Shown: positions 1 to 8,895 of the stretch, one piece after another
Numbering within the stretch: position 1 is the first letter of the stretch
Layout of the letters: each line of letters starts with the position of its first letter
NCBI GenBank assembly: GCA_902765725.1
Contig: CACXAT010000015.1
Location: 1 to 64,000 of the forward strand
From: an uncultured Lachnospiraceae bacterium
Lineage (GTDB): Bacteria; Bacillota; Clostridia; Lachnospirales; Lachnospiraceae
Length of the DNA: 64,000 nucleotides
Direction of reading: 5' to 3'
Made by a program: the position numbers and the translations under genes
The notes under the pieces: model-generated
Told to the model about the DNA's origin: nothing
Database searches by the model: none
What the model saw: only the letters and a program-made list of their open reading frames with translations

Positions 1-128
1 TCAGCATGGGCTGAAGTGCGGATCGTACAATATGGGCTGAAGCGCGTCCGGGTTGCGCTGAACTGCGGCCGGGGTGGGCCGGAGGCCCGGAATAATCAGT
101 TTGGCGAGAAGAACCCGGATGTGAAGGT
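1..128. other. Left-edge sequence, no supportable gene
   Basis: One frame is open from the first base to a TGA at 130-132, so this could be the 3' end of a gene cut by the window edge. Its 43 residues match no family I recognise. A short motif, ATGGGCTGAAG, occurs twice (at 6 and at 32). I see nothing else. Confidence 0.25.
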
Positions 129-347
129 GTGAAGTGCGGTATGGAGATCACAAAAGAAACGAAGCTGTCAGATCTTCATGTCCAGTATCCCTGGTTAAAG
201 GAAGATCTGTCCAAGGTGAATGATAAGTTCAAAATGCTGAATACGCCGATGGACAAGACCATGAAGGGCTGGCGAAGCAGAATTTCAGAAATACAGCCGA
301 AGATGCGTATACAGGCTGATTACAAAAACTCCAGTTTCACAAGATGA
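129..347 (+). CDS. Small DUF1858-like protein, C-terminal part degenerate
   Basis: This 72-residue frame opens with a GTG that overlaps the TGA of the edge frame; an ATG at 141 is the alternative start. Residues 5-45 follow the pattern of DUF1858, a short helical domain often found alone or in front of hemerythrin-like or redox proteins: ITKETKLSDL, then YPWLKEDL, then FKMLNTPMDKTM. Members normally continue with a conserved second half; here residues 46-72 do not resemble it, which suggests a frameshift or truncation. There is no signal peptide or membrane segment. It is followed at once by a bidirectional terminator shared with the glycosidase operon on the other strand. The function of DUF1858 alone is not known to me. 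The family call is moderately sure; an intact product is doubtful. Confidence 0.5.
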   Translation: MKCGMEITKETKLSDLHVQYPWLKEDLSKVNDKFKMLNTPMDKTMKGWRSRISEIQPKMRIQADYKNSSFTR

Positions 348-351
348 AAAA

Positions 352-395
352 GCTCCCGGTCACCGGCCACAAACCGATGATCGGGAGTTTGCTTT
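352..395. terminator. Bidirectional terminator
   Basis: Bases 352-366 pair with 374-388 (15 positions, two G-U pairs and one mismatch) around a 7-base loop. Read leftward the stem is followed by CTTTTTC, a good tail for the operon ending at 422. Read rightward it is followed by TTGCTTTAC, a weaker tail for the small gene ending at 347. Confidence 0.7.
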
Positions 396-421
396 ACGGG
401 GAGTAATGGAATCTGCTTCCA

Positions 422-2407
422 TCACCGGAAGAAGATCTCTTTTTTCAGTGATGCGAATGGTCCCGGAATCACCGACTCATCTCGACAATTGCCGAAATAA
501 TCTGTGTCAAACGTGATGGGAGACCCATCCGGATTCTCAAACCGCTCTTCCGGCTCAAACGCCTTTCCAAGGATATCGGAATCGATAATGCGGCAGGCTG
601 TATCTCCGAGATAATCGTACAGATCTGTCTGCAATCTCCATCCGTCCTTCAGCTCTTCTAGATTCGCATCAACAGTGTGTTCAGCATCTACCTTCCCGTT
701 TATTTCAGCGCGAAATGCCTCGGCTCCGTTAAAATACACATTTCCTTCCGACCATATAGGAAGATGTCCTTCATGCGCCGGCTCAAGTTTTGCCATATCC
801 GGCGTATCGCTCTCCATGTCAAACTGTCGGATCCATTCTTCATAGGTCGGGAACTCATCCCAGACTTTTGTTCCGACTTTCCGGTTCTCTATCTGAGGTT
901 CATCCCGGCTGTCACTTCGTGCGACATAATCTGCCGAAGGCCACTTTTGAAGGAATATATTGTTATAGAACCTGTTGTCACCATGAAGGATTGTCATGAA
1001 TCCCATAACCTCTGTGCGGTGGGGGATGTGATATGGAGTGTATCTCCATGTTGTTCCCTGTCCGACAAAAGTAAACGCACCACAGATCAGATTATGAACC
1101 ATTGCCACGCCCTCAGTTGCAATGCGCAGGGATACATCAGACAGGAGAATATTATGATCGATCAGGGTTGGGCCATGGCTTACTTCAACAAAAATATCCT
1201 GACTTGTCATACCTCCTGTCAATGCTTTCGCATATTCTGGCTTCTGGTTATCATGAAACAGATTCCCTGTAATGCGGGTCCCCTGAGCCTCCCAGTCGCA
1301 CCAGATCCCCATGGTACAGTGATGAATGTGATTACGGCGCATAATCACATCGATGGCTGCATGCATCTTTATGCCGGCAGTTTCCGCACCGCCCAGTTCC
1401 ATCATATTGTTGATATGATGGATATGATTATCCTCTATCAGGCTGAACACGCCGCCCATTCTTCCGATAATGCCGCCCTGCTCACAGTGATGGATGTCGC
1501 ATCGCCGTATAATATGTCCTCCTATGTTTTCCTTCAGCCAACCGTGATACTGTCCCCGGCAAACTGCGTCCCGCTCCATCTGCGTCGGGCTTTTCACGTG
1601 CTTTGTGGTGAAATAATTATCATTGTCAGGATCATAATACTTTCCCAGTCCGATACCGGAACACTTAGAATTACTGATCTCACAGTCTTCAATAATCCAT
1701 CCCTTTGACCAGTGAGGACCAATCATACAGTCCTGGAATGCTGCCGGCGGTGCCCATGTAGTTGCTGCCTTGTCCACGCGAAAACCGGATACCGTGATGA
1801 AACCAATCCCGGTCCTGGATGGCATAAAGCACTCCCTTCGAACCGTAAATTCCACTTTTTCTTCATTAGGATCTTTGTCCTGAAAATTGCACCAGAAGAT
1901 GGTCCGGGTGCCGTCTACAGACTGCTCCGCATACCATTTATACATTGACTCATCCGGAGACCAGGAGACTTCGCACTTATCCGTACTCCTGCAATCCGAA
2001 ACGGAAAGCGCTTCATAAAGCATTCTGTCATTCAGAAACACCGCTCCTGTATGACGGGTCTTTCCCGCAAAATACCAGTCCCCATACACGTAGGTTATGT
2101 ACGGGTTGTAAGAACCAAAGATGCTGTTATCTACACTTGTCGTCCAAAGATTACCTTCCTTCTTCCATCCGCCAAGTAATTCCGCACCGGTTATTACAGC
2201 ACCTTTTACCTTAGTGCTTCGATAAGTGATTCTCGCATTTTCCGTTCCTCCTGCCACAGGATCTACATACTCTCTGTAGATGCCAGGCGAGACCAGAACC
2301 TCATCTCCTGGTCCTGCGATCTGAGCAGCGTCAGAAATCCTGGAAAATGGTTTTTTTTCAGATCCATCCCCCGGTACCTTGACGTTCTGATCGACATACC
2401 ATTTCAT
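422..2407 (-). CDS. GH120 beta-xylosidase (right-handed parallel beta-helix), copy 1
   Basis: Likely a retaining exo-beta-xylosidase that releases xylose from the non-reducing end of xylo-oligosaccharides. The 661 residues match the GH120 pattern from end to end, as I recall it from XylC of Thermoanaerobacterium saccharolyticum: N-terminal DUF1565-like start with GIYREYVDP, then NPY..YVYGDWY, WAPPAAFQ, SKGWIIEDCEI, AGIKMHAAID and a beta-helix core. The known nucleophile Asp and acid/base Glu of XylC (D382 and E405) correspond to D371 in CDWEAQGTR and E408 in FVEVSHGP; a 14-residue insertion lies between them here. There is no signal peptide, so it acts in the cytoplasm on imported oligosaccharides. 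It is the last gene of the leftward ABC-GH5 operon. A paralogue lies at 10108-12099. Beta-xylosidase is the best call, though the family also contains arabinosidase side activities. Confidence 0.88.
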   Translation of the reverse strand: MKWYVDQNVKVPGDGSEKKPFSRISDAAQIAGPGDEVLVSPGIYREYVDPVAGGTENARITYRSTKVKGAVITGAELLGGWKKEGNLWTTSVDNSIFGSYNPYITYVYGDWYFAGKTRHTGAVFLNDRMLYEALSVSDCRSTDKCEVSWSPDESMYKWYAEQSVDGTRTIFWCNFQDKDPNEEKVEFTVRRECFMPSRTGIGFITVSGFRVDKAATTWAPPAAFQDCMIGPHWSKGWIIEDCEISNSKCSGIGLGKYYDPDNDNYFTTKHVKSPTQMERDAVCRGQYHGWLKENIGGHIIRRCDIHHCEQGGIIGRMGGVFSLIEDNHIHHINNMMELGGAETAGIKMHAAIDVIMRRNHIHHCTMGIWCDWEAQGTRITGNLFHDNQKPEYAKALTGGMTSQDIFVEVSHGPTLIDHNILLSDVSLRIATEGVAMVHNLICGAFTFVGQGTTWRYTPYHIPHRTEVMGFMTILHGDNRFYNNIFLQKWPSADYVARSDSRDEPQIENRKVGTKVWDEFPTYEEWIRQFDMESDTPDMAKLEPAHEGHLPIWSEGNVYFNGAEAFRAEINGKVDAEHTVDANLEELKDGWRLQTDLYDYLGDTACRIIDSDILGKAFEPEERFENPDGSPITFDTDYFGNCRDESVIPGPFASLKKEIFFR

Positions 2408-2471
2408 TTATAATAACCTCCTCTCACCCGCTGTACTCTGATTCCACCACTAAGAAGGCGCAGCTTTTCAT

Positions 2472-3647
2472 TTAATAGACACTTGGGAACCACCGCAGAT
2501 CATAGGCACGCCCCAGATCCCAGGCATCCCATCCGATCCAGTTTGGTTCATTCACTGTATCAAGCAGCAACTTGTAACTCCAGTAGAAATACCCGGATCC
2601 ATTCTGCCATGCACGCAGCTGTGCATATGCAAGAGTCTGATAGATCGCCCTTTTCTCTTCCGCAGAATATATCTCCTGATTATTGTCATAGTTCATTCCA
2701 TTCAGGGAACTCTGACCGCCCTTCGTGTCGATACCTACAGCATAAGAATTAAAGATGCACCATTCTCCGACAACAACCGGAACATAAGATTCAACTTCTT
2801 TCAGATCTTTTGCCCAGTTTTCTTCGACATAGCGAACATAACCGGCAACAGACTGTTCACATCCGAGCATTTCTGCCATCATCAAATACTGATGCGTATC
2901 CAGTACAACCTTGCCATGGAATTGCTCTTTCGTTAGAAAGTCTTTCCAGGCTTTTATTTGAAAAGCATCATGAAAAACAACATACTGTCCATCCGAAAGG
3001 TATGGACTTATCCTGTCAAATGCTCTTTCATAAAATGAATAAAGAAATGCTAATGTGTTTGGCGCTGAACCACACGCAAGGGCCTCATCGACTGGTCGAA
3101 AGCGATTCTGTACATCCATCAAAGACCACATTGGCTCTGTGACAGGCTCATTGATCGGAGTGATCCCCCACAGCCCTTTTCTGCCGCTGTAGCGTTCAGC
3201 CAGTTGTTCCAATGTATTCAGCACAAACTCAACTTCATCAGGTGTCTGGCTCCATCTGCATACGCCGCTGATTCCGCCATTGTCAAACCCGTTCTGTGAA
3301 AGCGGGGCAGTGTGCAGATCGATCAGGATCTGCAGATCATACTTTTCTGCCCATGCAAACGCATTGTCCAGGTCCTTGATGCATCCGATAAAAGGCGCTC
3401 TGTCACCGAAAATGAAATACGGAACTGGGATCCGGACATGCGTGAATCCCATGTGCCTTATCTTTGCAAAATCTCTCTCCGTAATAAACTCACTTCGATG
3501 CGTCAGGATCCGGGCTTCATACACTTCCTTTGGAAGTTGTCTGGGAAGATAGTACTCATCTTCCGCATCTGTTCCATCAAACAGATGTGGGCTCATCCAT
3601 TTTTCCAGGACTAGCCAATTGCCAAGGTTCACCCCTTTTATAAACAT
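2472..3647 (-). CDS. GH5-family glycoside hydrolase
   Basis: A cytoplasmic (beta/alpha)8 glycosidase of family GH5, most like the exo-1,3-beta-glucanase/cellulase-related branch. Visible signatures, numbered from the upstream ATG at 3662: KGVNLGNWL near the N-terminus, FTHVRIPVPY at 74-82, the acid/base in NEP (E172), DTHQY near 255-259 and the nucleophile in VVVGEW (E300). I place the start at 3647, because AGAGGA sits 6 bases before that ATG; the ATG at 3662 directly abuts the TAA of the permease and has no ribosome binding site of its own. There is no signal peptide. The gene lies between the permeases and GH120, so it probably attacks an oligosaccharide brought in by this transporter. The exact substrate (glucan, mannan or xyloglucan fragment) cannot be read from sequence. 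Confidence 0.85.
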   Translation of the reverse strand: MFIKGVNLGNWLVLEKWMSPHLFDGTDAEDEYYLPRQLPKEVYEARILTHRSEFITERDFAKIRHMGFTHVRIPVPYFIFGDRAPFIGCIKDLDNAFAWAEKYDLQILIDLHTAPLSQNGFDNGGISGVCRWSQTPDEVEFVLNTLEQLAERYSGRKGLWGITPINEPVTEPMWSLMDVQNRFRPVDEALACGSAPNTLAFLYSFYERAFDRISPYLSDGQYVVFHDAFQIKAWKDFLTKEQFHGKVVLDTHQYLMMAEMLGCEQSVAGYVRYVEENWAKDLKEVESYVPVVVGEWCIFNSYAVGIDTKGGQSSLNGMNYDNNQEIYSAEEKRAIYQTLAYAQLRAWQNGSGYFYWSYKLLLDTVNEPNWIGWDAWDLGRAYDLRWFPSVY

Positions 3648-3662
3648 ATGCATTCCTCTCAT

Positions 3663-4505
3663 TTATCCTTTTACTGCACCAGCCATCATTCCTTTTACCA
3701 GCTTATCCTGCAGGATACTGAACATGATGATCATCGGAAGGACCGACAGTGTCAGGCAGGCCATGATCATTGCAGTATTTGACGAATACTGTCCCTGGTA
3801 ATTCCACAGTGCCAGCGGCAGTGTCCTGTTCTTCTCGGACTGCGTCAAAGTGAACGCAAAGATGAATTCATTCCAGATATTCACGCCATTGTAGATTGCA
3901 AGTGTCGACAGTCCGGGCTTGGACAGCGGAAGGATGATCCGGAAGAATCTGCGGTATCTTCCGCATCCGTCTATGTCAGCGGACTCCTCCAGTTCTTTTG
4001 GAATTCCCTGCATAAAGCCTGTCATAATAAACACTGAGACAGGAATCGCGAAAGCAACTGCCGTCGGGATCAGGATCCAGATTGAATCATACATATGTGT
4101 TCTGATTGACATCTGAAAAACAGGGATCATTGTAACATGAATCGGGATAGACATACACGCTACGATCAGAAAATATACAAAACCCCTTCCTTTAAATTTG
4201 AATCGTGACAGGGGATACGCAGCAAATGCAGTAAACAGTAACAGGAAAAACAACGACAAAACCAGAACGATCACTGAATTCTTAAAATAATTCCAGAATG
4301 AAGGGTCTGTTATGATCGATCGATAGTTATCCAGATAAAGGGACTTCGGGAATGCAAGCGCTCCCCCCAGAATGACCTCAAGTTTCTCCTTGAAGCCAGT
4401 CAATACCATAAACAAAAAAGGAACAAACGCAATCAGCAGCCAGAATATTGCCATAATGACCGCAACGATCCAGCCGATATGTGAATTCTTTTTTCCGGAC
4501 ACCAT
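3663..4505 (-). CDS. Carbohydrate ABC transporter permease, MalG type
   Basis: The second membrane subunit of a CUT1 sugar importer, 280 residues with about six membrane helices (first at 11-34). The cytoplasmic coupling loop that docks to the ATPase is clear: ELEESADIDG at 171-180, followed by RIILPLSKPG. The start shares one base with the stop of the other permease (TGATG), so the two are translationally coupled. No ATPase gene lies nearby; CUT1 systems of Firmicutes usually share one MsmX-like ATPase encoded elsewhere. Confidence 0.93.
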   Translation of the reverse strand: MVSGKKNSHIGWIVAVIMAIFWLLIAFVPFLFMVLTGFKEKLEVILGGALAFPKSLYLDNYRSIITDPSFWNYFKNSVIVLVLSLFFLLLFTAFAAYPLSRFKFKGRGFVYFLIVACMSIPIHVTMIPVFQMSIRTHMYDSIWILIPTAVAFAIPVSVFIMTGFMQGIPKELEESADIDGCGRYRRFFRIILPLSKPGLSTLAIYNGVNIWNEFIFAFTLTQSEKNRTLPLALWNYQGQYSSNTAMIMACLTLSVLPMIIMFSILQDKLVKGMMAGAVKG

Positions 4506-5407
4506 CAGTCATCACCTCCCGTATTCATGACTCTCATGATAATAGTGGCAATCGCTGTGATCAAAATGAACATACCCGCCGCGATCGCAGAGCCATATCC
4601 CATGTTGTAGGTAACAAACGAATTCTTGTACATGTAGGTTGCCATCAATTCTGTTGAGGTCCCCGGTCCGCCGTTGGTCATAACATAGACAAGGTCAAAG
4701 TACTTCAGCGATCCTACAACTGACATAACGATTGCACTCTTGATGGTCGGAACCAGCATTGGAATGGCAATCTTTCTGATATACTGTGTGCGGGTCGCGC
4801 CATCAATAGCAGCCGCCTCGTACAGATCCTCTGAAATGGAGGAATAACCAGCCATATAGTAGACCATATAAAAGGGGATAAACTGCCAGCAGATGACACC
4901 GATTACAGCATAGAGTGCATATTTCTGACTTCCGAGCAGATCGACTACTCCGCCTCCAAACAGTTGAGATATGCCGCTGATGATCCCACCGTTTGTCGCA
5001 AGTACATAGTGGAACAGATAACCAACTGCCACTGAACTCATCAGAAGTGGCAGGAACCAGATGATCTTAAACAGATTGTATTTCCTTCCGCCGGTGTCGA
5101 GAAAAGTTGCCAGCAGAATGCCAATTGGCATCTGAATGATCAAAGACAATACCATTATTTTGATATTGTTCAAAAATGCTTTCCAGAAATCCGAATCATG
5201 AATCAGTTTGTTCCAGTTATAGAATCCATTGAAGGACTTGTTTGCCGAGATTCCATTCCAGGAAGTAAAACTGTTTATAAACGTCTGCACGATCGGATAG
5301 AACAGGAATACCACCATCAGAATAATGACCGGAATCAGAAATACGTAGGCACAGATAATAGTCGATCGTTGCCTTCTGCTGGCCAGAGATTCTTTTTTTA
5401 TATTCAT
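4505..5407 (-). CDS. Carbohydrate ABC transporter permease, MalF type
   Basis: The first membrane subunit of the same CUT1 importer, about 300 residues. A basic N-terminus (KKESLASRRQRS) precedes the first membrane helix; the coupling loop reads EDLYEAAAIDGATR. A GTG at 5431 would add eight residues, but the ATG at 5407 is preferred because GCGAGGGAG lies about 7 bases before it. It lies downstream of the solute-binding protein and overlaps the MalG-type gene by one base. With that protein and the neighbouring GH5 and GH120 enzymes it forms an uptake-and-hydrolysis operon. Confidence 0.93.
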   Translation of the reverse strand: MNIKKESLASRRQRSTIICAYVFLIPVIILMVVFLFYPIVQTFINSFTSWNGISANKSFNGFYNWNKLIHDSDFWKAFLNNIKIMVLSLIIQMPIGILLATFLDTGGRKYNLFKIIWFLPLLMSSVAVGYLFHYVLATNGGIISGISQLFGGGVVDLLGSQKYALYAVIGVICWQFIPFYMVYYMAGYSSISEDLYEAAAIDGATRTQYIRKIAIPMLVPTIKSAIVMSVVGSLKYFDLVYVMTNGGPGTSTELMATYMYKNSFVTYNMGYGSAIAAGMFILITAIATIIMRVMNTGGDD

Positions 5408-5524
5408 ATTGTTCTCCCTCGCATTTTGCACGATACTCTATTCTAGAACAGGCAGGGCAACCAGTGGAGATGCCCTGCCTGCTTTCATGTTTCAGGTTTT
5501 AAAACCAGTTCGATCCTGACTATC

Positions 5525-6799
5525 TCAATTCTCTGCTAAATATTCATCCAGAGCATCCTGCTGTTTTTGCGCAACATTCTCCGGTGTCTCAGAGTTGTCA
5601 AAGAGAAGCTGGGTAGCTGACTTATGCACATCCGCAACTGCGCTGGGAAGATACTGATCCCACCAGAGCTGGATCGAGGTCGCATCATTGAGGATCGTCA
5701 GAATATCCTGCCATGCTGGCTCTTCCGAGGTGGCTGCCTTCAGAGGCGGAAGATTTCCGGATTCAACATCAAGTGCCATCCATTCATCTGTTGAATAGTA
5801 TGAAGCCATCTTAACGGCTGCCGCAAGTTTGTCACCTTCGCAATTAAAGGAGATAAAGTTGTCGCCCAGTGTTCCGACCACGACGGACTGATCAGCGTCA
5901 GAGTCCTCAAGCGCCGGGAATGCAAAGCATCCGAGATTCTCATAAAAATCCGGATTCTCAGACTTGATTGATGCCACCTGCCACGATCCTTGGAGCATCA
6001 TCCCTGCACCAGTGTACAGCAGGGCACGATCATCACCATTATCCGGAGACAGAGAGTTAACACCTGCCGGGAAGTAGCCCTTGTCTACCCATTCCTCTAT
6101 CTTCTGTCCCGCGAAGATCGTCGCGTCATTTACCAAAGATCCGGCGCCTGCATACGCATCAGAGATTACTTCCGGTCCGCCATAACGGGCTACCAGATAC
6201 ATGTAATACATAGAACCTGTCCACTGTGCGCTGTTTGCAAGAGCGAACGGTGTGATGCCGTCTTCTACCATCTTGTCGCAGAGCGCCTCAAGTTCGCTGA
6301 TTGTTTTCGGGACTTCATATCCTTTTTCTTCCCACATTGCCTTATCATAGAAAAACATGGCTACAGAATCATTCTTGACAGGAAGGGCATAGATCTTTCC
6401 ATCCACTGTGCACTGTGCGATCGAAGCTTCTGTATATAATTCATCCAGGCCATATTCTTTAACCAGATCTGTAATATCCTTCGCATAGCCTGAATTAATA
6501 TATTCAACCATCGGTCCGCCAGTCCAATGGATATACATATCCGGGCATTCACCGGATGCCATTGCGACTGCCAGTTTCTGCTTGTACTGATCATTCACGG
6601 TAGCAATCTGGGTGACTGAAAACCCGGTTTCCTCAGAATCATTCTCATTAAACTGATCTACTGCATAACTCCATATTGTCTTATCTGGTTCATCTGTCGC
6701 GATATTCCAGAACGATATTTCCTCTGCAGCCAGGGTCTGCATAGCCATCAATCCTGTCATCGCTGCAGCACCAATCAACAAGGAAAGTCCTTTTTTCAT
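5525..6799 (-). CDS. Sugar ABC transporter solute-binding protein (family 1)
   Basis: The extracytoplasmic sugar receptor of the first CUT1 system, 424 residues. The N-terminus has a classical signal peptide (MKKGLSLLIGAAAMTG, then LMAMQTLAA before EEISFW); there is no lipobox cysteine, which is unusual for a Gram-positive binding protein that has to stay at the cell surface. The body shows the SBP_bac_1 pattern: QKLAVAMASGECPDMY near 73-88, PVKNDSVAMFFYDKAMW and GAGMMLQGSW. It is the first gene of the leftward operon, after a good AAAGGAGGA site, and is transcribed away from the AraC gene at 6992. The ligand is probably an oligosaccharide cut by the GH5 and GH120 enzymes. Confidence 0.92.
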   Translation of the reverse strand: MKKGLSLLIGAAAMTGLMAMQTLAAEEISFWNIATDEPDKTIWSYAVDQFNENDSEETGFSVTQIATVNDQYKQKLAVAMASGECPDMYIHWTGGPMVEYINSGYAKDITDLVKEYGLDELYTEASIAQCTVDGKIYALPVKNDSVAMFFYDKAMWEEKGYEVPKTISELEALCDKMVEDGITPFALANSAQWTGSMYYMYLVARYGGPEVISDAYAGAGSLVNDATIFAGQKIEEWVDKGYFPAGVNSLSPDNGDDRALLYTGAGMMLQGSWQVASIKSENPDFYENLGCFAFPALEDSDADQSVVVGTLGDNFISFNCEGDKLAAAVKMASYYSTDEWMALDVESGNLPPLKAATSEEPAWQDILTILNDATSIQLWWDQYLPSAVADVHKSATQLLFDNSETPENVAQKQQDALDEYLAEN

Positions 6800-6991
6800 T
6801 TTTGTCCTCCTTTATCTTAAAATGGAATCAATTATTCCAATCGAATTGAGCCGGCATAATCCGATTGCTTATGTATAAAGAATATCAATTAATCACACAA
6901 ACTTTTATCAATTTCCTGTTGATAATATCATGTTTCTTTGTTATCCTGTAAGACAAGACGACCCCACCCTATTCAATTGTTCAGTGCAAAA
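6800..6991. promoter_or_regulatory. Divergent control region between binding protein and AraC gene
   Basis: This 192-base AT-rich gap must hold the promoters of both the leftward transport operon and the rightward AraC gene, so it is the natural site for AraC binding. I see the operon's ribosome binding site (AAAGGAGGA read leftward) but no hexamer pair good enough to name a promoter. Confidence 0.5.
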
Positions 6992-8248
6992 ATGAAAGAT
7001 ATTTACCCCGTCTCATCCTACGTTTTCTATTATGTTTTCAGGCATCTTCATGTTCCTGTCCGTCTGATCGACATGAATAATAAGATACTTCTGGAACATC
7101 AGTTCACTGACTTCACCGATGAACCATACTATAAAGCTGTAAAACGCGAGTTTATTGCTGAAGCGCATAATAAATGCATGGTCATATCCATTGAGCAGGC
7201 AGTTTTTTATGCATTGCTTCCTGTAAAAAAGGACGTCGCCATGATCGGTCCGATTCGCTTCTCGCAAAGAGTTTTTTGTCACTGCTGCATGACGTTGGAT
7301 CAGATCAGTGCTTCCTGTACAGAAGCATCATTCGCTGCATGGTATTCTTATGTTGCAGAGACTGACTTTCAGGATTTTATCGATTGTATTCTTTTGCTTT
7401 CACAGTTTGATACGAGTGTAATGATTACGCCGAAAGAATATGAAAAAAGAATACTTTTGGATAATTTTCTTCCTCACGACGCAGAAAATATGACCATGGC
7501 CTCTTTATCGAGAATTCTGTTTGACAACAGGGAAAAAGATTTTATACATAATCCCTATAATCATGAGCTTCGTGAAGTGAACGCAGTAGAACGAGGCGAT
7601 ACAGAAGAACTGGAGGAGATCATTGATGAGGAGTTTATGGGACGCTATGGGACGCTTTCAAAAGATCCTCTGCGACAGGAAATCAATATGGGAATCATTG
7701 TTGTAACACTCTCTTCAAGAGCAGCCATTCGTGGAGGACTAAGTCCTGAAATGGCCTACTATCTGAGTGACACGTACATTCAGGCACTAGAGCGTTGTAC
7801 AGATCCGCTTACAGCAAAACACACAGGATATAGAGCGGAGCGGCATTATGCCAGACTCGTTCAGGAGCTGAAAAGAGAGCATTCTGCCTCCGGACAAAAT
7901 GAAAACCTTCATATCAGTCACTGTAAAGACTATATTTATTCCCATCTTCACCGTAAACTGCAGGTACAGGATATCGCCGCAGCAATTGGCCTGGAACCCA
8001 ATTATCTCTCAGCATTGTTCAGCAAGAATGAAGGCATTACTCTGAAACAGTATATTATCAACGCCAAGGTCAAGCTTATCCAGAATCTCCTGACTTACTC
8101 AGACTATAGTTATATTGAAATTGCTTCTTACCTAGGGTTTGCTTCTCAAAGCCATATGGGAGTACAGTTCCATCGTGTCACCGGAATGACACCAAGAAAA
8201 TACAGGGAAAAATATCAGAAAGATGATTTTCTTCATGAGTATAAATAA
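6992..8248 (+). CDS. AraC-family transcriptional regulator
   Basis: A 418-residue regulator. The last ~100 residues are a double helix-turn-helix: first helix pair around LQVQDIAAAIGLEPNYLS, second around IEIASYLGFASQSHM, ending in the typical FHRVTGMTPRKYRE. The N-terminal ~300 residues have no cupin or receiver pattern I can name; they may be a divergent ligand-sensing region. The start is uncertain: a TTG at 6938 keeps the frame open 18 residues further upstream, and neither position has a convincing ribosome binding site. It is divergent from the CUT1-GH5-GH120 operon and is its probable activator, responding to an imported sugar. Confidence 0.9.
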   Translation: MKDIYPVSSYVFYYVFRHLHVPVRLIDMNNKILLEHQFTDFTDEPYYKAVKREFIAEAHNKCMVISIEQAVFYALLPVKKDVAMIGPIRFSQRVFCHCCMTLDQISASCTEASFAAWYSYVAETDFQDFIDCILLLSQFDTSVMITPKEYEKRILLDNFLPHDAENMTMASLSRILFDNREKDFIHNPYNHELREVNAVERGDTEELEEIIDEEFMGRYGTLSKDPLRQEINMGIIVVTLSSRAAIRGGLSPEMAYYLSDTYIQALERCTDPLTAKHTGYRAERHYARLVQELKREHSASGQNENLHISHCKDYIYSHLHRKLQVQDIAAAIGLEPNYLSALFSKNEGITLKQYIINAKVKLIQNLLTYSDYSYIEIASYLGFASQSHMGVQFHRVTGMTPRKYREKYQKDDFLHEYK

Positions 8249-8307
8249 CCTGCCATCTGTTTCATCTGATCTCGCTGATCGCTATTACGGTTCTGGCAGA
8301 GGTTGTC

Positions 8308-8481
8308 ATGAACAAGGTGACAGGTACCTTGTTCCCAAAAGGCGGTACTCTCGTCTGCCACAACAAATCCAGAATCCCGGACAAAAGTCTGAAACAGCTT
8401 TGCCGTTTTGTGGAAGCCAACAGTGCTGCAATTATAGAGAGATGGAGACAGGAGTTTGGGAATGTGACCTTCTATTGCTGA
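8308..8481 (+). CDS. Short frame, possible remnant of a DUF4160-like protein
   Basis: A 57-residue frame from an ATG at 8308. The second half (LKQLCRFVEANSAAIIERW) has the shape of the C-terminal helices of DUF4160-type small proteins, in which helical segments end in a tryptophan. The upstream part of such a protein is not in frame, though the frame stays open back to 8245. There is no convincing ribosome binding site. I think this is a gene fragment; the family match is weak. Confidence 0.25.
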   Translation: MNKVTGTLFPKGGTLVCHNKSRIPDKSLKQLCRFVEANSAAIIERWRQEFGNVTFYC

Positions 8482-8743
8482 TTGTCAAACATTCCTGAAA
8501 AATTGACGTTATGCCGGGCTTTCCTTTCATAGTGATAATACGTTGACAGTGATTCCTTCGCCGTTGGATTTCCGTCGGCAGAGCCCTTGGTTAATCTAGG
8601 CTCGCAATTACTTCTGCACGATCAGGAATCGAAAAATGCCATCCTGTGAGCCGGAAAATGCCAGATGGAAATCCTGCAAACCCGCATAATTACAGGGAAT
8701 CTTCAATGTCCTCAAGGATTCGATTCTCTCATCCCCTGCTGAA

Positions 8744-8795
8744 AAGAAGCTGAAAGTCCAGTGTTTATCAGGACTTTCAGCTTCTTTGTTTTTGT
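8744..8795. terminator. Strong hairpin terminator
   Basis: Bases 8744-8759 (AAGAAGCTGAAAGTCC) pair perfectly with 8771-8786 around an 11-base loop. The rightward tail is TGTTTTTG and the leftward tail is TTTTC, so it can stop transcription from either side, including the DUF4037 gene ending at 8896. Confidence 0.75.
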
Positions 8796-8895
8796 GCGAT
8801 TGTAAAAGTCATCACCTGGAGAGTTGTCCGGAGAAGAAAGAACTGCATCTATGAGAGGAATAATTGAAAGGAGAAAGGGAGTGGAGCCAGATCCC

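Larger units (their letters stand above)
8249..8895. other. Gene-poor stretch with a relic frame and a terminator
   Basis: About 650 bases without an established gene. It contains the short frame at 8308-8481 and the strong hairpin at 8744-8795. Bases 8714-8740 look superficially like the T-arm and acceptor end of a tRNA but do not fold. This is also about where base composition changes from AT-richer (left) to GC-richer (right), so it may be the scar of an insertion boundary. The rest shows nothing I can name. Confidence 0.4.

Noticed and set aside
677..1708. Long open frame antisense to the first GH120 gene
   Set aside because: It mirrors a well-conserved glycosidase on the other strand and has no family features or ribosome binding site.
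8712..8740. tRNA 3'-end-like sequence (GGATTCGATTCTCTC)
   Set aside because: The T-stem would need GAGAG opposite CTCTC but has AAGGA, and no acceptor or anticodon arm pairs upstream.
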